A DNA stretch of 31,337 nucleotides from the NCBI GenBank assembly GCA_937967805.1, contig CALBTC010000346.1, positions 1-31,337 of the forward strand, given 5' to 3'. The first letter of the stretch is position 1; every line of letters begins with the position of its first letter. Source of the stretch: an uncultured Anaerolineaceae bacterium (lineage in GTDB: Bacteria > Chloroflexota > Anaerolineae > Promineifilales > Promineifilaceae). Positions 9,094-16,647 of this stretch are shown here, one piece after another. The notes beneath the pieces were generated by a model. That model did no database searches and was not told the DNA's origin. It worked only from the letters and a program-made list of their open reading frames with translations. Both the position numbers and the translations under genes were made by a program.

Positions 9094-9701
9094 GGCGCTT
9101 TCTCCTGACTTGTGAGCGGAATGGTATGAATGCTACGCCAGGCCGGATCGTCGGGGCCGCGCTGCATGAGGTGCAGTTTGTGGATGGGGGTGGTGAAACG
9201 GCCGTCATCCCACTCTGATGCCTGTAACTCTGCCAGCACCTCATCAAACTTCTTTCCCTTCAGCCGCATCGCCAGGGTAAGATGAGGCTTGAATTGGCGG
9301 TGCTTGTCTTTGCCCATGACGCTGAGCAGCGAATTTCGGATAGCCAGCATCTCGTCCGTCGGCAGCACGCCCAGATAAATGACGCGGCGGCCAAAGGTGT
9401 AGATGCCGCCCAGTTGAAGCGTAAACGGTTTGAGATATGGTGCCAGGGCAGAGAGCTTCTCGATGAGCAGCCCTTCATTGGCGGCGTTGGCCTGGCCGGT
9501 ACGCCAGTAGGTGCCGGCCAGCGTGACGTGCGGCGGCGTGATTTGGGACGTTTTCCAATCGATTTGTTCACGCAGCTGCTGCACCTGTTCGATTTTTTCG
9601 CCTTCGGGGAACGCGCCCACAAAAATGCGGTAATCGCCGCTGCGCTGCCGCGGTGTTGTCTTCTTTTTTGGTTTTTTACGGTACGGTTTTGGTTTGCGCA
9701 T
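9090..9701 (-). CDS. thpR: RNA 2',3'-cyclic phosphodiesterase / 2'-5' RNA ligase family (ThpR-like)
   Basis: 203 residues from ATG 9701 (MRKPKPYRKKPKKK). A longer open frame exists upstream but would overlap the next gene, and its extra residues read like the antisense of that gene, so the short start was chosen. Two HxTx motifs of the 2H phosphoesterase superfamily are present: His58-Val-Thr60 (PPHVTLAG) and His140-Leu-Thr142 (KPHLTLAM), plus the opening RIFVGAFP typical of ThpR. The family hydrolyses 2',3'-cyclic phosphates on RNA ends. The first 20 residues are unusually rich in Lys/Arg, perhaps an RNA-binding tail. It lies 7 bases after the NAT-like gene and overlaps the GNAT gene by 4. 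Confidence 0.9.
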   Translation of the reverse strand: MRKPKPYRKKPKKKTTPRQRSGDYRIFVGAFPEGEKIEQVQQLREQIDWKTSQITPPHVTLAGTYWRTGQANAANEGLLIEKLSALAPYLKPFTLQLGGIYTFGRRVIYLGVLPTDEMLAIRNSLLSVMGKDKHRQFKPHLTLAMRLKGKKFDEVLAELQASEWDDGRFTTPIHKLHLMQRGPDDPAWRSIHTIPLTSQEKAP

Positions 9702-9708
9702 AAATGTC

Positions 9709-10530
9709 TCAATCGTTGGGGTAATTGTGCCGGGTGAGGTTAAAAGCGTGTTGGACAACGGCCGTATCCAGGCCAAAGTGCTGGGCGACGGCCGTTGGTA
9801 CATCATCGGGCAGCTCCGTGTCGTATCGTTGGCCCCAATCAAAGCGGTTGAGACGCCACGGCCGTTCCGCCATGTTAAAGCGCCACGGCTCATTATTGAT
9901 GATTTTGTTGACGATCACAAAATCAAGGAAGAGTCCGTTTTCACCGTAATCTGCTTTGGTGGCGGCACGGTAGGTGGCATCGTCTACCGGTTCATCAATT
10001 AGGGTGAAGGCGACCGGTTTGGGATGGGGGCGCTGTTCGATCTGGTAGCGGGAACGGCCGTCTGGCCGCACCGTGTAATGCAAAAATGGCGAACTGCGGT
10101 GCATCACGCCCCGGCTGCTGATGGGCAGCAGCGCGTACAGCGGCAGGCCCACGTCCACCAGCCACTTTTGCCTATCCAGCATAATCACAATCGCCGTGTG
10201 GCAGCCAATTGAGTCGCCCATGTTGTTGATGGTCAGGTAACCTTCATAGCCCAACGTTTGCAGCAGGACAAAGAAGGCGTAGTTACTCTCGAGGCAGGTG
10301 CCGCCGCTGCCCTGGAACATTGCCTCTTGCCAGAAAATGTTGGGCCAGCGTGGCGTGGGTACGGCCGTTTCGGCCCGCCGCACAATGCGAAACACGCTTT
10401 CCCAGGGTACGGTGCAATAATAAGCCACCAGCAGCTTTTCCAGAGTAGGCAGCGTTGGTGAGGTAACCTTCACGTCCAAGAAAGTCAAAACCTCTGCTGC
10501 CAGCTGCTCATCCAACTTAGTTGTTGACAT
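9709..10530 (-). CDS. Arylamine N-acetyltransferase-like protein (NAT family)
   Basis: 273 residues. The NAT catalytic triad can be placed: Cys79 in GSGGTCLESNYAFFVLL (the RGGxCxExN motif), His111 in GCHTAIVI and Asp126 in WLVDVGLP. The PWES near 42-45 corresponds to the PFEN motif. NATs move acetyl from acetyl-CoA to arylamines or hydrazines; more distant members act on other amines, so the substrate is open. It is the first gene of the minus-strand cluster NAT, thpR, GNAT, hydrolase (gaps of 7, -4 and -11 bases). Upstream (10531-10637) is a shared divergent region with the VOC gene. Several octamers lie within the gene (9758, 9788, 9858, 10054, 10361). Confidence 0.88.
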   Translation of the reverse strand: MSTTKLDEQLAAEVLTFLDVKVTSPTLPTLEKLLVAYYCTVPWESVFRIVRRAETAVPTPRWPNIFWQEAMFQGSGGTCLESNYAFFVLLQTLGYEGYLTINNMGDSIGCHTAIVIMLDRQKWLVDVGLPLYALLPISSRGVMHRSSPFLHYTVRPDGRSRYQIEQRPHPKPVAFTLIDEPVDDATYRAATKADYGENGLFLDFVIVNKIINNEPWRFNMAERPWRLNRFDWGQRYDTELPDDVPTAVAQHFGLDTAVVQHAFNLTRHNYPND

Positions 10531-10583
10531 AAATAACCAATTTCCCAGAATTTGTCGATTGCCGAACCGCTAATTCGTCATGA

Positions 10584-10611
10584 TCGTAGGTCAAGTTGGC
10601 AAAGTTGACCA
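10584..10611. promoter_or_regulatory. Inverted repeat in divergent promoter region (possible operator)
   Basis: Between the divergent NAT-like and VOC genes lies GGTCAA, ten bases, then TTGACC (about 10588-10609), followed by another TTGACCAACA-like half. The dyad sits where an operator for either gene would be expected. No regulator is adjacent; function is inferred from position only. Confidence 0.3.
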
Positions 10612-10637
10612 ACAAATCGTGTATCAAGGAGAGAGCG

Positions 10638-11036
10638 ATGAACAATGATTCCGATGCACCTACTTTTTTGCACACTGTTATCATCAACACCAAAGATATG
10701 CGGCTGCTGGCCTATTTGTACCGGGAAGGTCTGGCGCTGGGTTGGGGCCAGACCGTCGGCGATGATCATTTTTGCTGGCAGCTGCCCAATCTATACTTCG
10801 GTTTTGATCTGGTGGCGCAGGATTACGCTTACCCCGGCGCGGTCTCGCTCTGGTTTGCCGTGGCCGATTTGCAGGCCACGTTTGACCGTTTCGTGACCCT
10901 GGGCGCGCCGGTGAAGTATGGGCCTACGCAAAAGCCGTGGGGTGCGCTGCTTGCGGCCGTTTTTGATCCGGATGGCAACGTGGTGGGACTCACCCAGCAA
11001 GATAGCAACAAGGAGGATGCTCACTCCTCTTCTTAA
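10638..11036 (+). CDS. VOC (glyoxalase/bleomycin-resistance fold) protein
   Basis: 132 residues from ATG 10638, which has AAGGAGAG about 8 bases upstream; the longer open frame from 10596 lacks a ribosome site. The protein shows the paired beta-alpha-beta-beta-beta pattern of the VOC superfamily: an opening FLHTVIINTKDMRLLAYLY, a middle VSLWFAVADLQATFDRF and the closing AAVFDPDGNVVGLTQ. Members bind a metal and act in glyoxal removal, ring cleavage or drug binding. The metal ligands cannot be assigned with certainty, so no activity is claimed. It ends 8 bases from the convergent ModA-like gene. Confidence 0.85.
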   Translation: MNNDSDAPTFLHTVIINTKDMRLLAYLYREGLALGWGQTVGDDHFCWQLPNLYFGFDLVAQDYAYPGAVSLWFAVADLQATFDRFVTLGAPVKYGPTQKPWGALLAAVFDPDGNVVGLTQQDSNKEDAHSSS

Positions 11037-11044
11037 TGCGATTG

Positions 11045-11839
11045 CTAATCAATCGGCGGCGGTCCAAAACCCCAGTTTGCCAAAATCGCTTGCCCCTCGT
11101 CGCTTAGCACAAAATCAATGAAGTCTTGCGCCAGCGTAGGAGCGGGCGCATCTACCAATGGCGCGATGGGATAAGCGGCCACCACGTTTTGCGCCTCGGG
11201 GATGGGAATTTGCACCACCTGGGTGGCAATGTCCGGCGTCACATCTGACGTGTAGACGATGCCGGCATCTGCCTCGCCCAGGGCAACTTTGGCCGCCACC
11301 TGGCGCACGTTATCCTCTTCCGACACCAGGTTGCCGTAGAACTGCGCCTGGAAATCGGCCGGCAGCGCGGCCACTATTTCATTGGTGTACTGTCGCACCG
11401 GCACGCCTTCTACGGCCAGGATCATCTGCACGCCCGGCTGGGCCAAATCTTCCAACGCAGTGATCCCCGCCGGATTTTCGGCCGGGGCGATGACGGTGAG
11501 CCGGTTGGAGACAAACAGCTTCTCGCTGCCTGCTTCAATGCGACCGGCGTCCACCACTGCCTGCATTTGCGCGGGGTTGGCCGGAGCGAATACGTCAGCG
11601 GGCACGCCTTCGCTCAGCTGCGCCGCAAGTTGGGACGATCCGGCAAAGTTAAGGATGATCGCCACGCCTTCGTTCTGTTCTTCAAACGCTTCGGCTAATT
11701 CGGTAAATGCATCGATTAGTGAGCTAGCGGCAAAAACGGTGATTTCTTGTGGTTCGCTGCCATTTTCTCCCGCCTGTCTTGTGCCACAGCCCACCAACAA
11801 AAGTGTAATGAGCCAGTAAATAACTGTCTTGGTTTTCAT
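11045..11839 (-). CDS. modA: Molybdate ABC transporter substrate-binding lipoprotein ModA
   Basis: 264 residues. A lipoprotein signal ends with LLVGC, Cys18. The mature part is a type II periplasmic binding protein of the ModA group: EITVFAASSLIDAFTELAEAFEE at the start, FAGSSQLAAQL..GVPADVFAPA for the first oxyanion-binding Ser residues, GEADAGIVYTSDV near the hinge, and a final FVLSDEGQAILANWGFGPP. ModA binds molybdate or tungstate outside the membrane and delivers it to ModBC. No permease or ATPase gene is adjacent on either side, so the transporter must be encoded elsewhere or the gene is an orphan. Confidence 0.93.
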   Translation of the reverse strand: MKTKTVIYWLITLLLVGCGTRQAGENGSEPQEITVFAASSLIDAFTELAEAFEEQNEGVAIILNFAGSSQLAAQLSEGVPADVFAPANPAQMQAVVDAGRIEAGSEKLFVSNRLTVIAPAENPAGITALEDLAQPGVQMILAVEGVPVRQYTNEIVAALPADFQAQFYGNLVSEEDNVRQVAAKVALGEADAGIVYTSDVTPDIATQVVQIPIPEAQNVVAAYPIAPLVDAPAPTLAQDFIDFVLSDEGQAILANWGFGPPPID

Positions 11840-11958
11840 GTGCTGAATTCTATAAGCAGTTGATGTGCCCTACAAAGCATATCCGTGAGCATGGCATTGA
11901 AGTTTAACTATCTTTTGACCTGGCCGGCATTAACCTCCCGCGTCGTCTGTGCGCTTTC

Positions 11959-12018
11959 AGGACTGGCAGTCCTAGCGTAATAAGTTCCAAAATAGGCAAA
12001 GCTAGGACTGCCAGTCCT
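11959..12018. repeat. Perfect 18-base inverted repeat, each arm itself palindromic
   Basis: Arms 11959-11976 and 12001-12018 are exact reverse complements, with a 24-base spacer. Each arm contains the near-palindrome AGGACTGGCAGTCCT, so either one large or two small hairpins can form. This is the structure of REP/BIME-like elements. It sits upstream of modA and downstream of the 12224 gene. Confidence 0.8.
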
Positions 12019-12040
12019 TGGCCGCGTAACCCCTCAACAA

Positions 12041-12078
12041 TAAAACGGCCGCAACACCGGGGATGGTGTTACGGCCGT
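12041..12078 (-). terminator. Rho-independent terminator for the 12224-13408 gene
   Basis: Arms 12045-12058 and 12065-12078 pair over 14 bases with one mismatch around a 6-base loop. Read on the minus strand the stem is followed by TTTTATT (12044 downward). The stem ends are ACGGCCGT and its variant ACGGCCGC, so the genome's repeated octamer forms the base of the terminator stem. Confidence 0.65.
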
Positions 12079-12149
12079 CTTGAGAAGAAGAGGCAGGAAT
12101 GAAGTCGTTGTGACTGTCCGGTTTTCAGGACAAGTTACAAAACCTAACT

Positions 12150-12216
12150 GTCATTCCTGCGCAGGCAGGAATCCATCCTGTTTTGATCGATGGATACCCG
12201 CCTCCGCGGGCATGAC
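12150..12216. mobile_element. Small MITE/REP-like element with imperfect terminal inverted repeats
   Basis: Arms 12150-12177 and 12189-12216 match in about 22 of 28 positions as reverse complements (beginning GTCATTCCTGCG and ending CGCGGGCATGAC). Each arm also folds on itself (CCTGC/GCAGG and CCCGC/GCGGG). A related half-element occurs at 14943-14974. No transposase is present, so this would be a non-autonomous or REP-type repeat. Confidence 0.65.
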
Positions 12217-12223
12217 ACCGGCC

Positions 12224-13408
12224 TTAGTCCGAATCATCTCCGGCTAAATGCTTTTCTACCCGGTCGCGCATGACTTGCATGACGGCCGGCGGGCCGAACA
12301 TATCCAGCCAGACGCCCGCCTCCGGATCAAAGCGCAGGACAAAACGGGCCGTAGGGATGAACTTTTGCGCCAGCGGGACGTATTGCAGAATCGTCTCGCC
12401 CAGCTCCGGCGTGTACTCCAGCTTCATGCCGATGCAGTCTGCGCCCAAATCAGCTTCGCTGGTGGCCTGGGTGATTTGCTGCCCTAATGTCCCCAGGTTG
12501 ATCAGTTCAGAATCATCGTGGCCGCCCACCTGGGCCAAAAAGGGAAAATCCTCCGGCGCGATGGCAATACGCACCAGCGGCTTGACCGGCACTTCGCTGA
12601 CCCATTCGTTGGACAGGCCGCCGCCGGCCGACATGGGCATCTGCCGGAATGTTTTGCGCGGCAGCACGTACAGCGTGCCGCTGCGCCATGGCTCTTTGTC
12701 CAGCCACTCATGGTTGATCGAGAAGTGGTACACGGCCACTTCATCCCCGTCATCGTTTTGGTAATATTCCACCCCGTTGCGAATGGAACCGGTGATTTTG
12801 CTGCGGTTGACCACGGCAAAAAACAGCGGCCAAAGGCCGTCGTGGGTTCCGTAGATGCCCTGGACATTGCCCCGGCCGCTTTTGTCTTTGAGTTCCATCG
12901 AGGTGCGGCGGGTGCGGAATTCGTCAATATCGGGGTTGGCCGAGCCGTGGAAGATGAACAACTCTTGCGCGGCCAGGTAGCGCAGGAATTCATGTTTGGG
13001 GTAGGGGAGATCGTAGTCGAGGAGACGGCCGTCACCCCCCAACACTTCATCCAGCAGCGCGGCAAAATCGGCTTCTTTGCCGGCGTCCAGGACCATCTCC
13101 GGCGGCAGCAGGCCGTGACCGGTGGGAATTTCCGGCTCAGGTGGCGGGGCGGCGCTGTAAGCCAGTTCGTACTCGTCGCCGACCATGAGGCCGGTGAGCT
13201 CGCCGTTTTCGTTGTGTTGGAAAACGGCCGTTACCCCGGCCATCGGGCCGCGCAAAATAGTGAACGTGTGCGGCGTGTCCGTGGGCTCCAGAATGATCTC
13301 GTGCCCTTCCGGTACGCCTGGTGCGGCAGCGGTCAACCGGTCACCCATTTGCCGCACGGTCAGTAATAATGTGTCTAAACTGAAATAACCCTCAGATTGT
13401 TTTTTCAT
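12224..13408 (-). CDS. Hypothetical protein with ADP-ribosyltransferase-like motifs
   Basis: 394 residues, no signal peptide or membrane segment. I do not recognise a named family. The N-terminal part (1-85) is a small beta-rich domain (TFTILRGPMAGVTAVFQ). The central part carries FIFHGSANPDIDEF (His154-Gly-Ser156), then GNVQGIYGTHDGLWPLFFAV (Tyr186, Asp190) and later SNEWVSEVPVKPL (Glu268, Glu272). HGS, then Y.T.D before a helix, then a late Glu is the pattern of the ADP-ribosyltransferase fold (H-Y-E type), including RNA 2'-phosphotransferases and toxins. Between them FHFS-like strands and LYVLPRKTF are visible. The enzymatic idea is an inference from motif spacing. The gene lies 90 bases after an MFS gene, separated by a large hairpin, and ends before a likely terminator. 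Confidence 0.82.
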   Translation of the reverse strand: MKKQSEGYFSLDTLLLTVRQMGDRLTAAAPGVPEGHEIILEPTDTPHTFTILRGPMAGVTAVFQHNENGELTGLMVGDEYELAYSAAPPPEPEIPTGHGLLPPEMVLDAGKEADFAALLDEVLGGDGRLLDYDLPYPKHEFLRYLAAQELFIFHGSANPDIDEFRTRRTSMELKDKSGRGNVQGIYGTHDGLWPLFFAVVNRSKITGSIRNGVEYYQNDDGDEVAVYHFSINHEWLDKEPWRSGTLYVLPRKTFRQMPMSAGGGLSNEWVSEVPVKPLVRIAIAPEDFPFLAQVGGHDDSELINLGTLGQQITQATSEADLGADCIGMKLEYTPELGETILQYVPLAQKFIPTARFVLRFDPEAGVWLDMFGPPAVMQVMRDRVEKHLAGDDSD

Positions 13409-13429
13409 GGCAGTCCTCAGAAAATGGGA

Positions 13430-13486
13430 CGCTGATTGCCCTGATCTACCTGATAAGGGTAATCAGGCAGATCAGGGTAATCAGCG
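13430..13486. repeat. Long hairpin between MFS gene and downstream gene
   Basis: Arms 13430-13454 and 13462-13486 are 25 bases each with two mismatches and a 7-base loop. Units of the type CTGAT(C/T)(T/A)CC recur in each arm, as in repeat families scattered between genes of Chloroflexota and cyanobacteria. Placed between two minus-strand genes, it could stop or stabilise transcripts; no T-run follows it. Confidence 0.75.
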
Positions 13487-13498
13487 TTCTATTCATCG

Positions 13499-14881
13499 TT
13501 ATGCTCCCTCTAACTGGGTGCCTTCGACGGCGTCGGCCGGCGCTGCTTCTTCCTCAGGGTCCATTTGCTCATGGTCCGGCAGCAAATCTTCGGCGTTGCG
13601 TACCGCGTTTGTAGAAAATGCGCCAAACGCGACCAGGCTGGACAGGACGCCGGAAAAGAGCATCATCAGGCCCATGCCCGCGCCGCTGCCGGTGCCCACC
13701 AGCCAGCCAAAAGTGCCCGCCAGCGTGCCGCCTTCCTGCATTGCCGGTTCCATCACGTAATCGGCCAATGGTCCGGCAATGAGCTGGGCCAGGGGCGTAG
13801 AGACCCAGGCAATGAGGCGGCGAATGGCAAAAACGCGCCCCTGCACATCGGGAGCAACTTTGGCCTGCCAGATGGCCTGGTTAGAGCCGTTGATGAGCGG
13901 TACAAGGGCCGACATGATGAAGCCGGCCACAAGCCAGACCGGTACGATTTGCCCGGCGCCAAAAACGGATTGGGCCAGTCCTGACAGCACCCAACCAATA
14001 ACCACGCCGTAGACCAGCCGTTTGGGGCCGCCCCAGGCGCTCATCACCAGACCGCCAATCACACCGCCTACGGCGGCAGCCGACTGCACGGAGCCAAAAA
14101 TGAGTTCGTTGTTGCCGGTGCGGGCCAGAAGCATGGGAGCGAAGACGGTGCCGCCCAGGGCGGCCATGAAGTTGGCCCCAAAAAAAAGAAGCTGCAAGCC
14201 GAGCAGGCTGGGCCGGGCCAAAATGTAGCGAAAGCCGTAGGCCGACTCTTTCCAGATGCTGCCCTGGCTTTCTTCACCGGCTTCGGTGCGCTTGGGGTTG
14301 GGGATGTGGACCACCAGCAGCGCCCCAATCGCCACAACAAAAGTGATGATGTCGATGGCGAAAACGGCCGTTAAGCCAAAAAAGCTCAACAATGCCCCCG
14401 CCAGCACCGGGGCAAAAATACCTGAACCGGATTCCGCCAGGGAGATCATGCCGTTGGCCCGAGCGTACTGCTTCTTGGGCAGCATGGTGCTGATGGCGGC
14501 GGAGTAGGCGGGCCACTGAAATGTCTGGAAGGTGCCTGAAATCGCCGCCGTGATGTACAGATGCCACACTTCCAGCATGCCGGTGGCGTACAAAACCAAC
14601 ACGATGATGGTCACCACACCAGAAGCCAGGTCGCTGACCATCATCATAAACTTGCGGTCATTGCGGTCCACGATAGCCCCGGCCATCGGACTGACGATGA
14701 GCAGCGGCACCAGGAAAAAGAAGCCGATCAGCGCCAGATCGGTGGCCCGGCCGGTTTGCTCAAAGGCCCAAATGGTGAGGGCAAAGTTGGTCATGCTGGT
14801 GCCCAGCAGGGAAACGAGCTGGCCAACCCAGACGATAGTGAAACCGGTCATCCCGGCGGGGCGTTTTGTATCTTCGGTCAT
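13499..14881 (-). CDS. MFS transporter (drug/siderophore exporter-like)
   Basis: 460 residues, about 12 hydrophobic segments. The N-terminal half contains GFTIVWVGQLVSLLGTSMTNFAL (TM1) and the loop 2-3 motif SPMAGAIVDRNDRKFMM, a version of the MFS signature G..aDR.gRr. The type matches the MFS_3/EntS-like exporter group. The last 30 residues form an acidic cytoplasmic tail (HEQMDPEEEAAPADAVE). The gene lies downstream of the serine hydrolase gene with a small palindromic repeat between, and is a paralogue of the MFS gene at 16644-17948. Substrate unknown. Confidence 0.92.
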   Translation of the reverse strand: MTEDTKRPAGMTGFTIVWVGQLVSLLGTSMTNFALTIWAFEQTGRATDLALIGFFFLVPLLIVSPMAGAIVDRNDRKFMMMVSDLASGVVTIIVLVLYATGMLEVWHLYITAAISGTFQTFQWPAYSAAISTMLPKKQYARANGMISLAESGSGIFAPVLAGALLSFFGLTAVFAIDIITFVVAIGALLVVHIPNPKRTEAGEESQGSIWKESAYGFRYILARPSLLGLQLLFFGANFMAALGGTVFAPMLLARTGNNELIFGSVQSAAAVGGVIGGLVMSAWGGPKRLVYGVVIGWVLSGLAQSVFGAGQIVPVWLVAGFIMSALVPLINGSNQAIWQAKVAPDVQGRVFAIRRLIAWVSTPLAQLIAGPLADYVMEPAMQEGGTLAGTFGWLVGTGSGAGMGLMMLFSGVLSSLVAFGAFSTNAVRNAEDLLPDHEQMDPEEEAAPADAVEGTQLEGA

Positions 14882-14942
14882 CAGGTGAGATTCCTCATTC
14901 TTTGTTGTTGATTGCTACCTTGTTACAAAAGCATTTCATGCT

Positions 14943-14974
14943 CCTGTCATGCCTGCGAAGGCAGGAATGACAGG
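14943..14974. repeat. Short hairpin repeat related to the element at 12150
   Basis: Arms 14943-14956 and 14961-14974 pair over 14 bases with one mismatch around GAAG. The core CCTGC(GAAG)GCAGGAATGACA is the same family as the left arm of the element at 12150-12216. It lies in the 119-base gap between the serine hydrolase and MFS genes. Confidence 0.75.
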
Positions 14975-15000
14975 TGAAGAAAACACGCGTCACAGGATTG

Positions 15001-16647
15001 TTACTCTTTTTGAGCCATCATGTTTTGTTCAGAAACAAGGCTGCAAATGTTATCACCTTCATATTCAATTTGAAACTGGCGCGGTTGGGCGTAGGACAAA
15101 TGATAAGTTACCAGCGTATTGGCGGTGATCGGTTGGGCAACGGCCGTAAAAATATTGTCATTCGTCAGTTCCGTGAGCAGCACACCTACATTTTGCCCGT
15201 CGCGCCAGATGGAGACAAACCAGCCACTTTCTTCCAGCCCGGTAAATTTGGTGATGGCTTCGCAGGCGTCTTCCAGGTAGAGCGACGGCCGTATTCCCAA
15301 AACTTTCATCTCTGTTGGCTGCACCTCCTCAAGCAGCTCCTGCCACGTGCGCAAAACGCCTGGCGTGCGCGCTTCTCGCCGCGCCAGCGAGTTCAGCAGC
15401 GGTTCGGTGTCGCCGGCCAGGGCAGCGGCCATGACCGTTTGGGTTCGGTGGAAGGTTTGATTGTAAACGGCCGTTTCCGCCTCGCTCAAACTCAGCAGCC
15501 AATTAATCCCGACCTGGCTCGCTGGCGTTAGGTGTAGCGCCTCATTTTCCACTGCGACGTGGATCGCAGCACCATCCGGCAAAACAAAATCCCCGGCAAC
15601 TTTTTCTAATGAGCAAGGCGGTTCAGCGGGCAGTTCAGGCGGCAGGGGAACCGCGCCGCCAAAAATGAGCGTTTCCAACGGTTCTTCCAGCGTACGGATC
15701 AGCACCTCGCCGTTGTAATCTGTGTTGCAAAAGAGCATCAATGCGACATCGGCATCCATCCAGCGGCGGAAAAGGGCGCTGCTGCCGTAGCTGCTGGCCC
15801 CGTTGTGCTGGATGCAGCGGCCGTTTTCCGTCGCTACCACGCGCCAGCCATAGGCGTAATCTTGCTGTTCCGGCGTGTACAGCTTTTCTTTGGCAGCCGC
15901 AGACAATATTTCATCACTCTGCAATGCCTGGTGCCAGCGAAACATATCTCCGGTGGTGGAAAGAATGCCGCCGTTGCCCAGCAGGTTCCACGATGGATAT
16001 GGTTTTTCCAGCGGCGTGCCAAAATGGTTACGGCCGTTGTACCAATGCGCTACATTCATTTCTGACCAATTTGGCAGTCGATAGCCTGTATGATGCAATC
16101 CAGCCGGGGCCAAAAGCTGTGCTTGCAGAAAATGTTCGTAGGGCTGCTGTGCCACCTGTTCAATAACAGCTGCCAGTAATGAATAACCCGCGTTGGAATA
16201 AGCATACTCTTTGCCCGGTTCAAATCGCAGCGGCGCTGCCAAAATTTTCAGCACCGTTTCCTCTTTATCGGCCATCACAAAATCTTCACCGCTGTAGTTG
16301 ATAATGCCCGCCGTGTGGGTAAGCAGTTGGTGCAGGGTGATGTTTGCCTTGTCGGCGGGCACGCCGGGGAAAAATCTGCCCAGCGGATCACCGGTATACA
16401 GCCTGCCCTGCATCTCCAGCTTCATGATGGCGGCGGCGGTGAACTGCTTGGTAATGGAGCCGAGACTGAAAATTGTCTGTGCCGTGTTGGGTATGCCTTC
16501 GGCCCGATTGGCCAGCCCGTACCCTTTGTTGAGCACGATTTTGCCGTCTATGGCCAGCAAAGCGGCCCCGGCAAAGCCAAACGGCGTGATGCGGCTCAGG
16601 TAGCGGTCGAGCCGCCGGCCCAGTTTGCCCGGCACCATTTCGCTCAT
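15001..16647 (-). CDS. Serine hydrolase, beta-lactamase class C / penicillin-binding-protein-like
   Basis: 548 residues. The class C/serine beta-lactamase-like catalytic motifs are complete: Ser64-Ile-Thr-Lys67 (SxxK), Tyr150-Ser-Asn152 (YxN) and His281-Asn-Gly283 (the HxG form of KTG). The first 350 residues form this catalytic domain; the remaining 200 are a lipocalin-like or beta-rich C-terminal extension (LPDGAAIHVAVENEALHLTP), as in D-aminopeptidase and esterase-type members. No signal peptide is visible, so the enzyme is probably cytoplasmic and more likely an esterase or peptidase than an antibiotic-resistance enzyme. Its ATG overlaps the stop of the upstream MFS gene (16644-16647), so the two are co-translated and may process or move the same compound. 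Confidence 0.9.
   Translation of the reverse strand: MSEMVPGKLGRRLDRYLSRITPFGFAGAALLAIDGKIVLNKGYGLANRAEGIPNTAQTIFSLGSITKQFTAAAIMKLEMQGRLYTGDPLGRFFPGVPADKANITLHQLLTHTAGIINYSGEDFVMADKEETVLKILAAPLRFEPGKEYAYSNAGYSLLAAVIEQVAQQPYEHFLQAQLLAPAGLHHTGYRLPNWSEMNVAHWYNGRNHFGTPLEKPYPSWNLLGNGGILSTTGDMFRWHQALQSDEILSAAAKEKLYTPEQQDYAYGWRVVATENGRCIQHNGASSYGSSALFRRWMDADVALMLFCNTDYNGEVLIRTLEEPLETLIFGGAVPLPPELPAEPPCSLEKVAGDFVLPDGAAIHVAVENEALHLTPASQVGINWLLSLSEAETAVYNQTFHRTQTVMAAALAGDTEPLLNSLARREARTPGVLRTWQELLEEVQPTEMKVLGIRPSLYLEDACEAITKFTGLEESGWFVSIWRDGQNVGVLLTELTNDNIFTAVAQPITANTLVTYHLSYAQPRQFQIEYEGDNICSLVSEQNMMAQKE

Noticed and set aside
9702..9893. N-terminal extension of the ThpR-like gene
   Set aside because: It would overlap the NAT-like gene in another frame and carries no conserved sequence; the short start agrees with the 7-base gap.
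12518..13366. Long open frame (282 codons) on the plus strand opposite the ART-like gene
   Set aside because: Antisense of a gene with clear protein-like sequence and family-like motifs; the translated product is rich in His/Gly/Arg and shows no domain.
15001..16647. Antibiotic-resistance beta-lactamase
   Set aside because: Motifs fit the broad serine hydrolase family, but the absence of a signal peptide and the 200-residue C-terminal extension favour an esterase or peptidase.
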